A DNA stretch of 64,000 nucleotides from Callaeas wilsoni (lineage: Eukaryota > Chordata > Aves > Passeriformes > Callaeidae), in NCBI GenBank assembly GCA_013398955.1, contig VWPU01002078.1, positions 25,622 through 89,621 of the forward strand. The letters run 5' to 3'. This document shows positions 1 to 12,182 of the stretch, piece after piece (within the stretch, counting starts at the first letter, position 1; every line of letters begins with the position of its first letter). Both the position numbers and the translations under genes were made by a program. Under the pieces are notes generated by a model. It was not told the DNA's origin and made no database searches. It saw only the letters and a program-made list of their open reading frames with translations.

Positions 1-3000
1 CCCACCAGTGACCTATTGGATTTCACTGAAACTGCTGTGTGGGATTAAGTAGAGAGATTGCAAATAAAAGGGGAATGGAAAAACCTATGCATCTTTGTGT
101 CCTGAGGCAATGTCTGACAGTTAATTCAAGCCTTCTTAGTCCCGTATATGCAGCGTTGTATCAGCTGAGAACCAAGATTCTGCTGCTGAGTTGGAGCTCC
201 AGGATCGCCTAGCTGCTGAGAGGACATGAGAATTGCTGGTGTTCCCAGCTGGCTTGATAACAGCAGCCCTGGTGCCTTCTGCTATTGCCTTGGTTTCACA
301 ATAAATACGTAGTTGGTGGGTGGGTGTTTCCAGTCAGCGGTGTCTACAAAGCTGTGTTTAGCAATAGTCATGGAGCTGTAAAAATAACCATGCCAGACTT
401 TCCCAACAGCTCTCTTTCCCTTACACTGAAAGGCAAAATATATTGCTTGCACTTCCCACACCCTGGACATAATTTTAGGGACTTTCTTTTTCGATCTCAC
501 ACATCTTAGTTTCCTTTCACCTCCTTTCCACCCAGAAAATACTAGATGCATAAGAAAAGTTTTAGGCAAAGCCATGGGTGATGCCAAGTCTGGAAATAAA
601 TATCACAATCCTGTAACATCCTCTTTGGCCTTTATCAGTGCAAAGATGGCCTCATATCCCTTTCTTGATTTTCCCATCTTTGTTACTATCAGCTCAGGTA
701 CGGTTTCCAGTAGCTCATAACATTTGTTAAAAAGATTTTTCTTCTGATCATAGCAGAGATGGCATGAAGCCTCAGATTGAGGAGTCTGGATCTTTTGTGA
801 TTGGACCTGTTTTCAGATCCAAGGGTGCTAGGTGTGGAGAGAAAAGGGGTCTGCACATCTCTGCCAGGCAGGCGTGTTCCCCACAGCACATTTTCTAGTG
901 TTAAGTCTAATTTTAAATGTGGTTTCCTCCACTTCCTTGCACTAGCCTTTCATACTGAGTTGATCTCATTGTCTGGCAGCTTTTCCATATGTTCAAGTGT
1001 TTGCCTTCTCAGTTCCATCCTATTACTCCTAATAAACTCCCTCATACCATGTTTAATAACTTCTCCTCTTACTACCTCCAACTATATGCAGACGATTATG
1101 TTTCCCTGTAGTCAGAACTTAATCAGTTTGCACATGCTGAACACATTAGGAACTTCCAGGGTTTTGTGTGTAGAATGGCTGGCCACATATCACCAGGATT
1201 TTCTGAAAGAGGCCAGTCCCTCACACGTGCCAGTGACCTGAGAGCACTAGTCCTAGGATCTGCTGAAGGCTGCTCCAGTGGGAGAGTCTGTCCAGGTAGG
1301 AAGGGAAGCAGGGGGAGAGAGAGAAAAAGAACAAGAAAGAGAGTGTTCATTCCCTTCTAGCACCTAGAGGAGAGCTGGGCGTGGGTGACAGCAAAGGAAT
1401 TTTATTACATACGTCCTCCATCTCTCCCTGCTTCCTGGTGCCTAATCTTTATTTACCATTGCCCATATATTTTAGGCTTCTAATACCTCTAAGACGTGTG
1501 TGTTCAGCTTCAGTTGGGGCAAGAGTCCCTGGACAAGTGCTGTGTGACCTAGTGGACTGTCCTGTGGGACCAAGAGGTGCTTCCTCCCAGCTGTAGAGGA
1601 GAAACAGGCAATAGGGAGGGAAACAGTGAGAGGGAAGAGGATGTTTGGATAAGGTCACTGCTAATCCACTAAATAAAAACAATAAAGACCCCTCATGTTA
1701 AATTTAGATGGATCTAGACAATGCTTAACCATATTATTTGTCTGGAGAGATTAGGATAGCAGATCTTATTCATCCCATTGCATACAGATTCGCCCAGCCA
1801 ACTTGCACCTCCTTACCATGAAAGAACTTACATCAGCATCATGTGCTCTGGAGCTGTCTGAAACTCTCCTTCAGCTGCCACCTTATCTCAGACATGTAGC
1901 TTCCACTGCCAAAACAGTGTAGGTATATTTAGTCCATCACAGCCCTGGCAGACACAGTAATCAGTATGTTTTTGCTAATGTTGTCCAAGGAACTGATTTT
2001 ACAGATATAGTCTGAGTATCTAGGTTAAATAAGACTGTGCCCAAAATAGTGGGTCCTGGCTTTCCTGGTATTTCTGTAGAGAGAAGATTCATCCAGTTTG
2101 TGCAGGATCCATTCAGTTTCTTCTCTTCTTGTCAAATGTGAACAAATATTATCTCCTCTCCAGTGGATGTACCACTGAGGAAAGTCCTTTCCTGCTCACA
2201 AATTTATGCTATTTACATTTGGTATAAAATTCTTTAATATTCATAAAAATGGTAAATGGAGTCCAGCTTATTTGCTTTTATGGAAGAAAGCTGGTCCATA
2301 AGGATATCCTTCTTTACGACTTTCAATGTAAATGCTGAATAACAAAATGCCTAGATAACAGAGATGATAATTGTTTCATTTTGTGTATAAAGGTGCTATT
2401 TGAAGCAGCTAATTAAAGAAAAAAAAAGAGGGGAGGGCTCCCAGATATAGCTGGGACAGGTGCTTCCAATGATGAGGGACAGCTCCTTAGTGTTGGCATT
2501 GATTTCTGGATAGGTAAATTAGTACACCACAGGGCTGTTTGGATCTCCTGCTTAGGTGTCTGTGCTTTTCATAGGAGTGATCTTTGCTGGGGATGTGGAT
2601 TGGGCTTTGCTACCTGGTACAAAAAATAAATCAATCGCTACTCTCCTGCCTTCCCTGTGAGTGTCCTCTCAGTGTGCTATAGATTCCCACCTTCACTGTA
2701 TCTTGCTGCTTTCCTCTTAGAGTGAGCTTTAAGTGACTTCCCTGCACAGCTTCACTGGGGTATCTGAGGCAAGTTCCCACCCCAGCTTCATGGGAACTTT
2801 GGGTCTGAATTCCTCCAAGTGGACAGAGACTCTCAGTGCTCCAGCACCAAGGGAAGTTCTGTACAGGAGTATGCCCAAGAGAAGCTCCTTTCTTTATATC
2901 TTCCATGGACCATTCTTAATGAAAAACTGTGCCTGGGCTCATGTTTAGCAAAGGTTTCTGGTTTTTAAGGGGGGGTTCTTTATAAAAAAAGGCACCTAAA

Positions 3001-3280
3001 CACCAGAAAGAAGAACTGAAGATACCTTCCTACTTAACATTTTCATGTAAATACTTTCTTACTCACCAGGTTGGATTTTAAAAATAATTTTATTTGAATC
3101 TACCTATTTTTTCTCTTGCACGATGGAGGGAGGCATCAGTACTTTGCTCCCTGTTCCAGTAGGAAGTAAAGCACCAATATCTGTCTGACCTGCCCATAGA
3201 TATCGAGCATTTCCACCTCTGCAGGTTCATCATAGAGAAACCAGTGTGTTGGAGTTTTTTAATATAAATAAAATTTAAAT
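1..3280. other. Unique AT-rich non-coding sequence
   Basis: No repeat family, RNA gene or coding exon could be recognised here. Open frames are short, lie on both strands and show no domain. A GC-richer patch near 2720-2900 could be an old repeat but was not identified. A purine-rich run (GGGGAGAGAGAGAAAAAG-like) lies near 1309-1340. Confidence 0.5.
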
Positions 3281-3284
3281 TAAT

Positions 3285-3946
3285 ATCAGGCAACAAGGTG
3301 TCCATGAGCTAACAGTGAGCCCTTGTGGCCAGGAAGGCCAATGAAATCTTGGGGTGCATTAGAAGGAGCATTGTCAGCAGAACAAGGGAGGTGATCCTGC
3401 CCCTCTACTGAGCCTTGGTGAGGCCACATCTGGAGTGCTCTGTCCAGTTCTGGGCTCTCTGGGACAAGAGAGACATGGATCTTCTGGAGCTGGTCCAGTG
3501 GAGGGCAACAAAGATGATCCAGAGACTGGAGCATCTCTCTTACAAGGAAAGGCTGAGGGAGCTGGGCCTGTTTAGCCTTGAGAAGAGATGACAGAGAGGG
3601 GACCTCATCACTGTCTATCAGTATCTGAAGGGAGGGTGTCAAAAGGATGGAGCCAGGCTCTGCTCAGTGGTGCTGAGCAACAGGACAAGAGGCAATGGGC
3701 CAAACTGAGGCATGGGAAGTTCTACCTGAACATGAGGAAGGACTTCTTTCTTATGTGGGTGACCATGCACTGGAGCAGGTTGCCCAGAGAGGCTGTGGGG
3801 TCTCCCTCACTTGAGATATTTAAAAACAATCTGGACACAATCCTGGGCCATGTGCTCTGGGATGATCCTGCTTGAGCAAGGAGGTTGGACCAGATAACCC
3901 CACTGTGGTCCCTTCCAACCTTACCCCTTCTGTGATTCTGTGTGTG
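3285..3946 (+). mobile_element. CR1 LINE, 5'-truncated copy (3' end of ORF2 plus 3' UTR)
   Basis: This is the 3' part of a Chicken Repeat 1 non-LTR retrotransposon. From memory of the avian CR1 consensus, these stretches match in order: the GCCCTTGTGGCCAGGAAGGC block, GAGGCCACATCTGGAGTGC, GGAGCATCTCTCTTACAAGG, the GGAAGTTCTACCTGAACATG region, TTGCCCAGAGAGGCTGTGG, and a 3' end of TCCCTTCCAACCTT then TGTGATTCTGTG. CR1 copies end in short ATTCTGTG repeats instead of poly(A), and are nearly always 5'-truncated, as here. The frame is broken (an early TGA near 3590), so the copy is dead. The open frames at 3286-3642 (minus) and 3588-3875 (plus) belong to the element. It is moderately diverged from consensus, so it is not recent. 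Confidence 0.93.
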
Positions 3947-3949
3947 TAA

Positions 3950-6900
3950 TAAAAATAATCGCTATCCCTATTTTTCCTTTCCTAAAATACATGTGTCAGA
4001 ATATGAAAGGAGTTGAGGCAAATGATACTTTTTCTAAAAATATATTGATATTAAAAATATACAGATGTTTGTTTTATAACTCACTAATTTAACTGGCCAG
4101 TTGCCTAGTGTTTTATATCATAATGTCTCCTGGGTAAGGACCATGCCCTCTTTTTGGTTTCTAGCACACTGGAAGTTTGTAGTTTATTTTTAGGTAGAAA
4201 TTGTAGTAAAGGGATAAATTAAGAAACATGATCAAGAAATAGGTGAAAAGAGCTACCAAGATGTCTGTGTTAAAAACACTTCCATTCATGACATCTTCCT
4301 GGAGCTCATTGTTTTTCTAGCATAACATTGAGCAAAATGAAAATAATTTATAACTGCTTGCATTGTCTTGAAGCCCAGAATGTGACTTAGAAAAACAATT
4401 TGGGATCACAATGAAAATGGCTCATTACCGAAGAAGCTGAAGTAACACCAGATTTAATCCATCATCTATTTGTCTGCCAGTAAAATTATGCCTTGCATGA
4501 ATTTACTGCTCTGCCTTTCCAATTCTGCAAGTTAATACGTACGGAAACTTTCTTTTAAAAGATTATAGAAATATTGTGCTGGCATTAATCAGAGAGATTT
4601 TGTCCTATCGGAAAAAATAATAACCATCACCATTTCAGGGGTGCTACACTCAAAAGCTTTACAATAGTATGGAAATGCTCTGAGGGTAGAGGAAATGTCT
4701 GGAAGTTGTTCAATGCAGCCTGGACTTCTTTTTTTTTTTTCATTTGAAATGAAAGCTGAGTGGTTCAATCATGAATGAGAACAATAGTGGCTTTTAAAGG
4801 AATGCAGTTGGGAAGGTTGGCTTTTATTGGCAGTTTGTGCAAGGTCTGTGCTTCCAGAGTGCTGTCAGATATAAGTCTGGAGTGACTGAGGAGCTGGACC
4901 CACTCTTTTGTGTTGCAAAAAGTCAGATTTGGTCTTGTCGTGCACAGACCATGATAGTGGCACCAGCCCAGCAATAATGAAAGACAGACAGGAAAGAGAA
5001 GAGTCTCCTCTGGAAAGGGCACTGTAAAAACTGAATTATAAAACAGAATGTGCGGATTCCACTTGGCTGGATGGAAAAGCCCACTGTTTCTCTGTTGTTG
5101 CAGTAAGGTTTTAATTAAAGGTAGGTTCTGGTTATAAGTATCACAGCAACTGCATCTGGATGATACTTAGGTAAGTGACTAAAAGTAGGGCTTTCCCAAG
5201 ATTTCAGAGGGAAAGTTTTGTATAGGATTTTATCCTGACAGATTCAAAGCTTCTGTGAAACCAAGATGTAAAAAGAAATATTCAGCAATTCATTGACTGC
5301 TGCTGACCAAAAATTAGGTTAAATCTGTTCAATCATTTAATGTCTCTCCTAAAGGAAAGTCAGAAATATGCATGAAGGAACAAATAGTTCCCAGAATAAG
5401 GAATCAAAAAGCATTGGGCAGGTCAAAGCACATTCAGATGTGCTGCAGTAATATCCTGAAGAAGGAAGCCTGGCAGGCAGAATTGTTATAATTTTATTAT
5501 TATTTATATTACCATCGCCCCCGAGGAGACCCCATTGTGCTCCATTCCTCAGGCCTGTCCCGGAGCTTTTGACCTCCTCTCCACCAACCTCTTTTCCAAA
5601 ATCACGTTCTGCAAGAAGGATACTGCAAAAAATATCAAATACAAATTAGACATGTTGTTACCAGACTCTTCCATGTCATTTTTTTTTAAAAATAGAAATG
5701 ACCACTATGATGGATATATAGTAAAAAGGTATAAAAGTCAATATTGGCAACTCAAACCTATTTAAAAGAGATTGTTTTTAAATAGAAGGAATGTTTAGGT
5801 GATCTGAGTACATTGCAAGGTATCGATAATTTCCTTTCTCATCTTGACTTTTTTTTCGGGGACTTAAACTCCATATTCAGTAATCTATTCATTCCGAGAA
5901 ACCATGTTCTCCCAAAGCATCCTTTGATGTTATAGGGCTTTTCACCCAGTCAGTACAGAAGTGGTATTTATGAGGACATATTCCAGATATACTGCCACAT
6001 TTCCACCACATGTGTGTGTATTGAACTATCTTTCTCTTCTAACATGACAGCTTTATCTCAGAACAAGTTTCTGAAACTCCCTCCTACCTTGTAAATTCCT
6101 TAGATGCAGTTGTATGATGTTGAGTTTTATGTAAAGAACCAGACATGCATTGCAGGATTTAAAAATTCCTTTTATCCTGTTGGGTTGAACACATTAAATA
6201 ACTCGAAGAAATCACAAGCAACCTGTCCTTTATCCTAATATTTCTGGAATCTCAGCACATGCAGGAGTATACTTGTCAGAGGTGAAAAACATCTATCTGT
6301 GGTTATACTATATTTGGTAAACAGAACAGCCTATGAAATAAATTTCTTGGTTCTTAAGTTAGAAAATTGAATAAAATTAAATCCTTTTATTAATAGTATT
6401 TATTTTCCTTGCAGTACAGTTACAAATCCTGGCTAGACCCTACTCTGCGAAGTTTCATGTAAAGGTAGTCTCACCCTATAAAGTCCACAGCCTCCACTAG
6501 TGCACAGATAAGAAAGCCACATAAAGGGAGCACATAAATATGGAAAAAACAGTGGAGAAAACAAAGAGATTACACAGAGGAGGCCAGTTCTCCATAAGCA
6601 TTAGCTTTAAATCCTTGCTTGTCATTATCTTTAATTGATAGACTCAATTACAAGGTAAAAGTAATTAATTTTGATATTATTATAGTTTGATTCCTGATGT
6701 TTGTCTGATGTTGGCTGAATGGGAGCCTGTAATGCATAAACACTACAAAATCCTGATAAGGATTTTGGGAATGAGTTGAAAGGGGCACATACTTCACAAT
6801 ATGAGGATTTATATCATTGCCTTCTCTAGATTCTCTGCATCTGTGGTTCAGTTGCCAAATGGGATTATTTAACTTACTCCGTCCTTAAACTCTGTGAGAA

Positions 6901-7035
6901 AAGGAAGCAGCCCAGGTGCTCTCAGCTTCAAGCGCAGAGAGGCAAGGGCCTCTTACCTAGGTACTTGCACACTGTTCAGAAAAGCTGGGCTCTGCCCCTG
7001 ATGGAGAGCCAAATTTCTATTTTCATCAAATATGT
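3950..7035. other. Unique AT-rich non-coding sequence
   Basis: No gene or repeat family was identified. Sub-regions around 4430-4560 and 6600-6760 read like conserved non-coding DNA, with homeodomain-type TAAT cores and little simple repeat, but conservation cannot be judged from one sequence. Short poly(T) runs occur at about 4729-4740 and 5680-5688. Confidence 0.45.
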
Positions 7036-7345
7036 GACCTTCCCTTCCCTTCCCGTCCCTTCCCTTCCCTCTCCCCTCCATTCCTCTCCCCCTCCCCTCC
7101 CCTCCGCTCTCTTCCCTTCTCCTCCGCCCCCCCCCCCCCTCTCCCTCCCCCCCTCTCTCCCCTCCCTCCCCCCTCCCCTCCCCTCCGCTCTCTTCCCTTC
7201 TCCTCCGCCCCCCCCCCCCCTCTCCCTCCCCCCCTCTCTCCCCTCCCTCCCCCCTCCCCTCCCCTCCGCTCTCTTCCCTTCTCCTCCGCCCCCCCCCCCC
7301 CTCTCCCTCCCCCCCCCCCCCTCCCTTCCCTTCCCTTTCCCTTTC
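7036..7345. repeat. Homopyrimidine tract with an 81-bp minisatellite
   Basis: About 300 bases are almost purely C and T on the plus strand. The tract opens with CCCTT-type pentamers. It then carries an 81-bp unit whose landmark CCTCCGCTCTCTTCCC starts at 7101, 7182 and 7263, giving almost three near-identical copies. Each unit includes a run of about 12-14 C. The last unit is altered towards a longer C run, and the tract closes with CCCTT/CCCTTT. The minus strand is G-rich enough for quadruplexes, and the mirror-like pyrimidine tract could form a triplex (H-DNA). The 133-aa and 115-aa open frames across it are low-complexity artefacts. Confidence 0.95.
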
Positions 7346-9300
7346 TTAAAAGAAATCTGTCCTTAATATACATAGGGTACCAGATCTAAATAAAAAGATC
7401 AAAAATAGTCAGAAAAATCAGAGAAGGAAAAAGTTTTATAAAGAGTGATTGAAGTCTCCCAACTCCAGGATATACATTTTATGAGAATTTTACTGGAGTG
7501 AGGCTATGACCTCTTGGCATTCTGCACGGGCTTGGTCCCCTGATTCTGGAGATCTCTTGGAGATGTTGATTCACCTTCCTACAGAAGTCAGGCTCTTGGG
7601 AAATGGTGCATACCTGTATCTTTTTCCAGAGTAGAACTAAGGTACCTCCCTATATCTGAGAACTGACAACTGTAATTTTAATATACCATTTAATAAATGA
7701 AAACTGCCCTTTCTATTAAACAAACCTTCTGACTCTTTATTGAGCATGGAAGTGATAGACGTCTCAATAGTTTTGCTTGTTTTTACAGAAACCAAAGAGA
7801 AAATCTCGTTTCATTTGAAAAAATATAAATAAATTCAAACAACCTGAGTTGTAGCCTCTGCCACTAAAGTTAGGAATGTTATGTAATGCATTAAAAATGA
7901 AAACCTTGATCCAACAGAGATGAATATTTTATATGAACATTAAAATAGGTGTGGTTTTACTACATTCCACTGCTTTAATAATACAATAGACCCCTAAGCA
8001 CAATGGAGTAGGGTAAGTCAGCATGATGCCTGCTCTATATTGCTGAAATAGCTCCCAAGAATAGTAATGAATGTGATCTCAGTAGATGCACTATAAGTCA
8101 TATTCTAATGAATTTTCCCCTTTGAATGGCCGGTTGGCAGATGAACATGGCTACATAAAGGGGGAAGCTGTGGGAATGAAAGTACAACAGAGTCTGTTGT
8201 TAGGATATTGTTGCTAGCAATAAGTTCTTGCCTGTTTAATATGAAGCCTTCCAGAAAACAGTATTTCAGTAGAATGTACTGCTTCACCTTCTGATGTCCC
8301 TTCAATGAAACTTGGGAAATTGGAAAGAGAGGAAACAAGGCCTCCAAAAGAAGAACAAAAGGAATGAGAACATCTACAGTCTTCAAAATCCAGCAGTTTT
8401 TATACAGTTACCTCTGAGGATCAGTGCATTTCTTGATTTTCTGAGAGTGTTCCCTAGGTAGTTTCTATAAGGGCATCCACCCAGGATCTCTGCATTATGC
8501 AGTAATTCTCTCTTATTTATGGAAAGGGACTCTTAATTTTCTAATTGTCTTAGTTTTCATATAAAAATTATTCTCCATGAGTTGTTAAAAATATTTTCAC
8601 AAGAGTTGTTGATCTGCATTCCATGACCAGGTTCTCTGCTCTTGCAAATGTGCTGAACTTCACTGAAGACACTGAAATGCTCCCAGTTAAACTTATTCAA
8701 ACCAAGTTTGGTAGGGCTCAGGGTAGATGTTCGTATAAACACAGAAACACTAATGCTTTTCTCTGCAAAGCTGCACTGCAGTTTCAGATATTCTTGCTAT
8801 GTGTGTGGTTAGGGACCAACAGCACCTCCACTGATATTGGATTAAATAAAATTGTTCTGATGTTTTTATTCTTTGGAGGAAACTGAAGGTTTGTATTCCA
8901 GGTTAAGAAAGTGTGGCTAGACAGAATTTATGATAGTTTTGCCATTTGGTATTGCCTTTGTTTAAAATTGTTTTTACTGAGAGTGATGCTCAATGAACAT
9001 AATACCTTGTTTTACAGACTGTTTCTTAGAATGTTTATGTGCTTTCTTCAGTAGAAAGAAGTTTTTTGAATTCAAGTTATTATTACAGGAGTCAGAAGTT
9101 GTTGTCTGATTCTGAAAATTTTAAACTGAGGGTTTTCTTTTCTCTCTCATTGTTTTTAAAAGGATCAGTATCTCAGAAAGTATGTGGGAGAAAAGATAAA
9201 TTATACGGATGTTGGAGTTTTTTGTGTAACTTATTGCTATGATTAGGGAAGTAGACCATAATAAAATGAGAACAGAGCTTACCTTTCTTTTTTCTACCAG

Positions 9301-9332
9301 TTCAAGACCACCATAGCAGTGTGAGAAAACAG
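9301..9332 (+). other. Candidate 32-nt cryptic exon
   Basis: A strong acceptor, with pyrimidines running up to TTTTTTCTACCAG at 9300, is followed 32 nt later by the donor-like AAACAG|GTATGA at 9332/9333. Both fit vertebrate U2 splice consensus. The segment is short and no reading frame is supported. Chance pairs like this are common in intergenic DNA, so this is only a candidate. Confidence 0.15.
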
Positions 9333-12051
9333 GTATGATTCGGAGACAGCACTTTGGAGAGAAAATAAATAGAAAGCTAAATTAAAGCATACAAGTGATA
9401 ACTACGTTTCTTACTAATTCTTCACAGACATAATTTCAAAGCCCTAAAAGTCAAAGGAGAAGATAAGAGACAGAGTGATTGGTTGGCATTCATCCCAGGA
9501 ACTGAGCTGCATGTAATTGGATTTCATTAGTCTTCCTTTCCTAAAAATTGAGGATATAGAAACAAAAAGCCTGTTCTTTTCCTAGAATCTTTTATTGTAC
9601 ATTTTAGCAATCTAAAAGTTATCTGTTTTCTTCTGGTTTGGGTAGAGCTGTGTGAAGTGTTATGTACACATCAGCTAAAATCTTTAAGACACATTTAAAA
9701 CTTTTAAGGAGGTATTTGATTAAAAACATATTTGATTAAAAAAAAATTTATTAATGTGGAAGCAAACTTTCTACAGCTGTACATTTCTAAATTTTGGTTT
9801 CCAAACTACTTGGTTTTTGCTTGTGTTAGTGTTTGAACAAATAAATATTTTATTGCCAAATTATGGTCTTAACCTCTTTTAATATGGCATCATCTTCTCC
9901 TGACTATTTTGTGGACTGTTTTTTGTCTCTTTTCCTGTATCCTGTCAATGCCTGACTACTGTACATTGTTTCTTGACAAATACAGAGAGTGCAGTGAAAG
10001 AAAAGGATGTACTATCTCTTGAAAAGGTGCTTAAAAACACCCTGGAAATTCTGGAAAAACTGAAGGCAGTTGGTTTTATCTTAAACAGGACACTTTAATT
10101 TTTCCTGTAAGACTTAGGCTCACTGATGTATAATCTGTCTGGAAAAGATATCACCATTGCTCTTTCTTCTCACAATTTTGAATATTTTAACATTAAATGG
10201 TTTACTAAATATGGAGGAATGGCAACACGAACTTAGGGAGTTGCTGTAAATTTTTTCAAGTGGATCAAGTCTTAAAACTATGGGAACCCCTATTGGTCTA
10301 CACAGATCATGTAAGAAAATCATGTGCTCACATCAGACTCTCTTTTGAAAATATGAAGAATTCTCACAGATCATTTTTCTTAGTGAGCCTGGCCTGTTTC
10401 AACAGTTCTTTGTGTGAGTCTGCACTTCCAGGGAACTGTCTGGGAAGTAAGATAAGGACGCTAAGACATAAACTGACTGCTTTATTGCAGCATCAGTGCT
10501 GTGGCCAAAGTCCTATTAGATGCACCACATATTTCTAGCAGTTTTCCTCCATACATTCTAAATGACCAAGATAGTGGTTCTCTGTCACTAGCTTTCATGG
10601 GTTTTTTATAATTTTACAATTAGTTTTCCCACGCTTTTTCCTTTTTTTCCCCTACCAAATCTTGCTTCTTCTAATAAATTGTGGTAAGGAGATTTTTCAT
10701 TTTTATTAAAAAAGTAAAATAAAGAAATGGGACAAGCTTTTAAAGCCTATATTCACATGACTGAATATAGAGATGTGAACAGGCGATCTAAAATTGGAAG
10801 ATATTAAAGTGATATTGTTGCCTTTTTACTTGGTTTAGATTTGAGGTTAAGATTCTTGGTTTCTCCTGTAGTAAACAAAGACAACACTAACATCTAAAAC
10901 ATAGCAAGGAGCTGAATGACCTAGACAGCTTTGCATTTAAAGAGGAATGTCTGGCAAGACTTCCATATCGATTTGACATCTACATGAAAAAAAGGATAAA
11001 CTAAAAAAAATCAGAAGGAAACCCCCACTTCCAGAAATCTGGGGTCTGTACTTCCATTTACAACTCAGGCCCATTTCTGAGAAAAGGTGATGGCGTGAAC
11101 TGAATTCAAGAGAAGATAATTTGTTTTTAGGACTGTAAACATATTTCAGGTTTTACTTGGTGGTGGTGGGGGGGAAGAAGGTAAGAATAGAGAATTATAA
11201 TTTTTTTTTTCTCCGTGATAAACTACAGAGACAACCTTTTTATTTCTTTATTTAAAAAAGAAAAGGAAATAAATTTTTAAAAAGTCTCAGAGCAGAGAAT
11301 TTTTTTTGCAGGAAAAAGCTGTCCCTTTACTACATTTCTGAGTAGAAATTCCAGAGGCATGAACAGGAGAAATATAGAAACTCAGAAATTCTTCCAAATC
11401 TTGCAAAATAAAGAAATAGAAGAAAAGAAGAAAACATGAGAAGCCAGGAGTCACACTGTTTTTTCCAGTACTCTGTTAGTCTCAAGACCACACCCAAACC
11501 TGCTGAATTGTTCAATAAACATCCTTTGCAGTGCTGATTGTCATAGAACCCCATCTGCACCCAATAGGGTTACCTTCACAGCTCAAACTGTAGCCACTGT
11601 GAATGTGAGGCAATTACGGTAAACTTCTAATGAGCAGCATGAATTTACATTCTCTTCCTTCTGTTTTAATGATGTGTTGGCTTACTGATTTATTTTCCAA
11701 TCCAGTTTCAGGTTTGGATTCAGTGTCTGGACTGAGGAATGTTGCAGCAGCAGCAGTTGTTCATTATGTTTTCTTTCTCATTCCTCCCTTTTATTTGTGA
11801 TCAGCCTTTGTCCCTTCCTCTCCCTGATGAAGCTCTAAGTGCAGGGTTAATTGTTTTGAAGGGACAAATAGATTACTTGACTCAATTAAAACACACACAT
11901 ACCCACTCTCACACAAGTCTTGCTTTAATTATGAACTTTTTGGTTGTTGTTTTTGCTTTCTGTTTCAGGAGCCTTAAGTTAGTTTTGCCTCAGGTTCTGC
12001 AAGTGAATTATTATTTATTTATTTATTATTTTTTATTCTGTGTCTTTCCAG

Positions 12052-12182
12052 AAAAAAGCAAAGTGCATTTGCTTCTTACAAAGCGCAGTTTTCTCAAAAG
12101 TCTGCTACGCAATGATGTTTTGGAACAGGGGGACCCAGTAGAGGTCTGCCCTGCTGGAAGAGGTTTGACAGCTCAGTATTTT
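12052..12182 (+). other. Candidate 131-nt exon-like segment
   Basis: The segment is preceded by a pyrimidine-rich acceptor (TTTATTCTGTGTCTTTCCAG ending at 12051) and followed by a GTAAGA donor at 12183. One frame is open throughout and continues to a stop at 12191. The predicted peptide has no recognised domain. A weak resemblance of TGGAACAGGGGGACCCAGTAG to the CR1 TGGAACAGG..GCCCAGAGAGG block is an alternative explanation. Confidence 0.15.

Noticed and set aside
801..1241. 146-codon plus-strand frame
   Set aside because: Composition resembles random AT-rich DNA, with no domain or splice context, and minus-strand frames overlap it.
3286..3875. Open frames of 118 and 95 codons on opposite strands
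   Set aside because: They lie inside the CR1 copy. One is antisense and the other is out of the ORF2 frame or broken.
6965..7373. Long open frames on both strands (133 and 115 codons) rich in Pro/Ser/Leu or Gly/Arg/Glu
   Set aside because: They are translations of the pyrimidine minisatellite, which lacks stop codons by composition.
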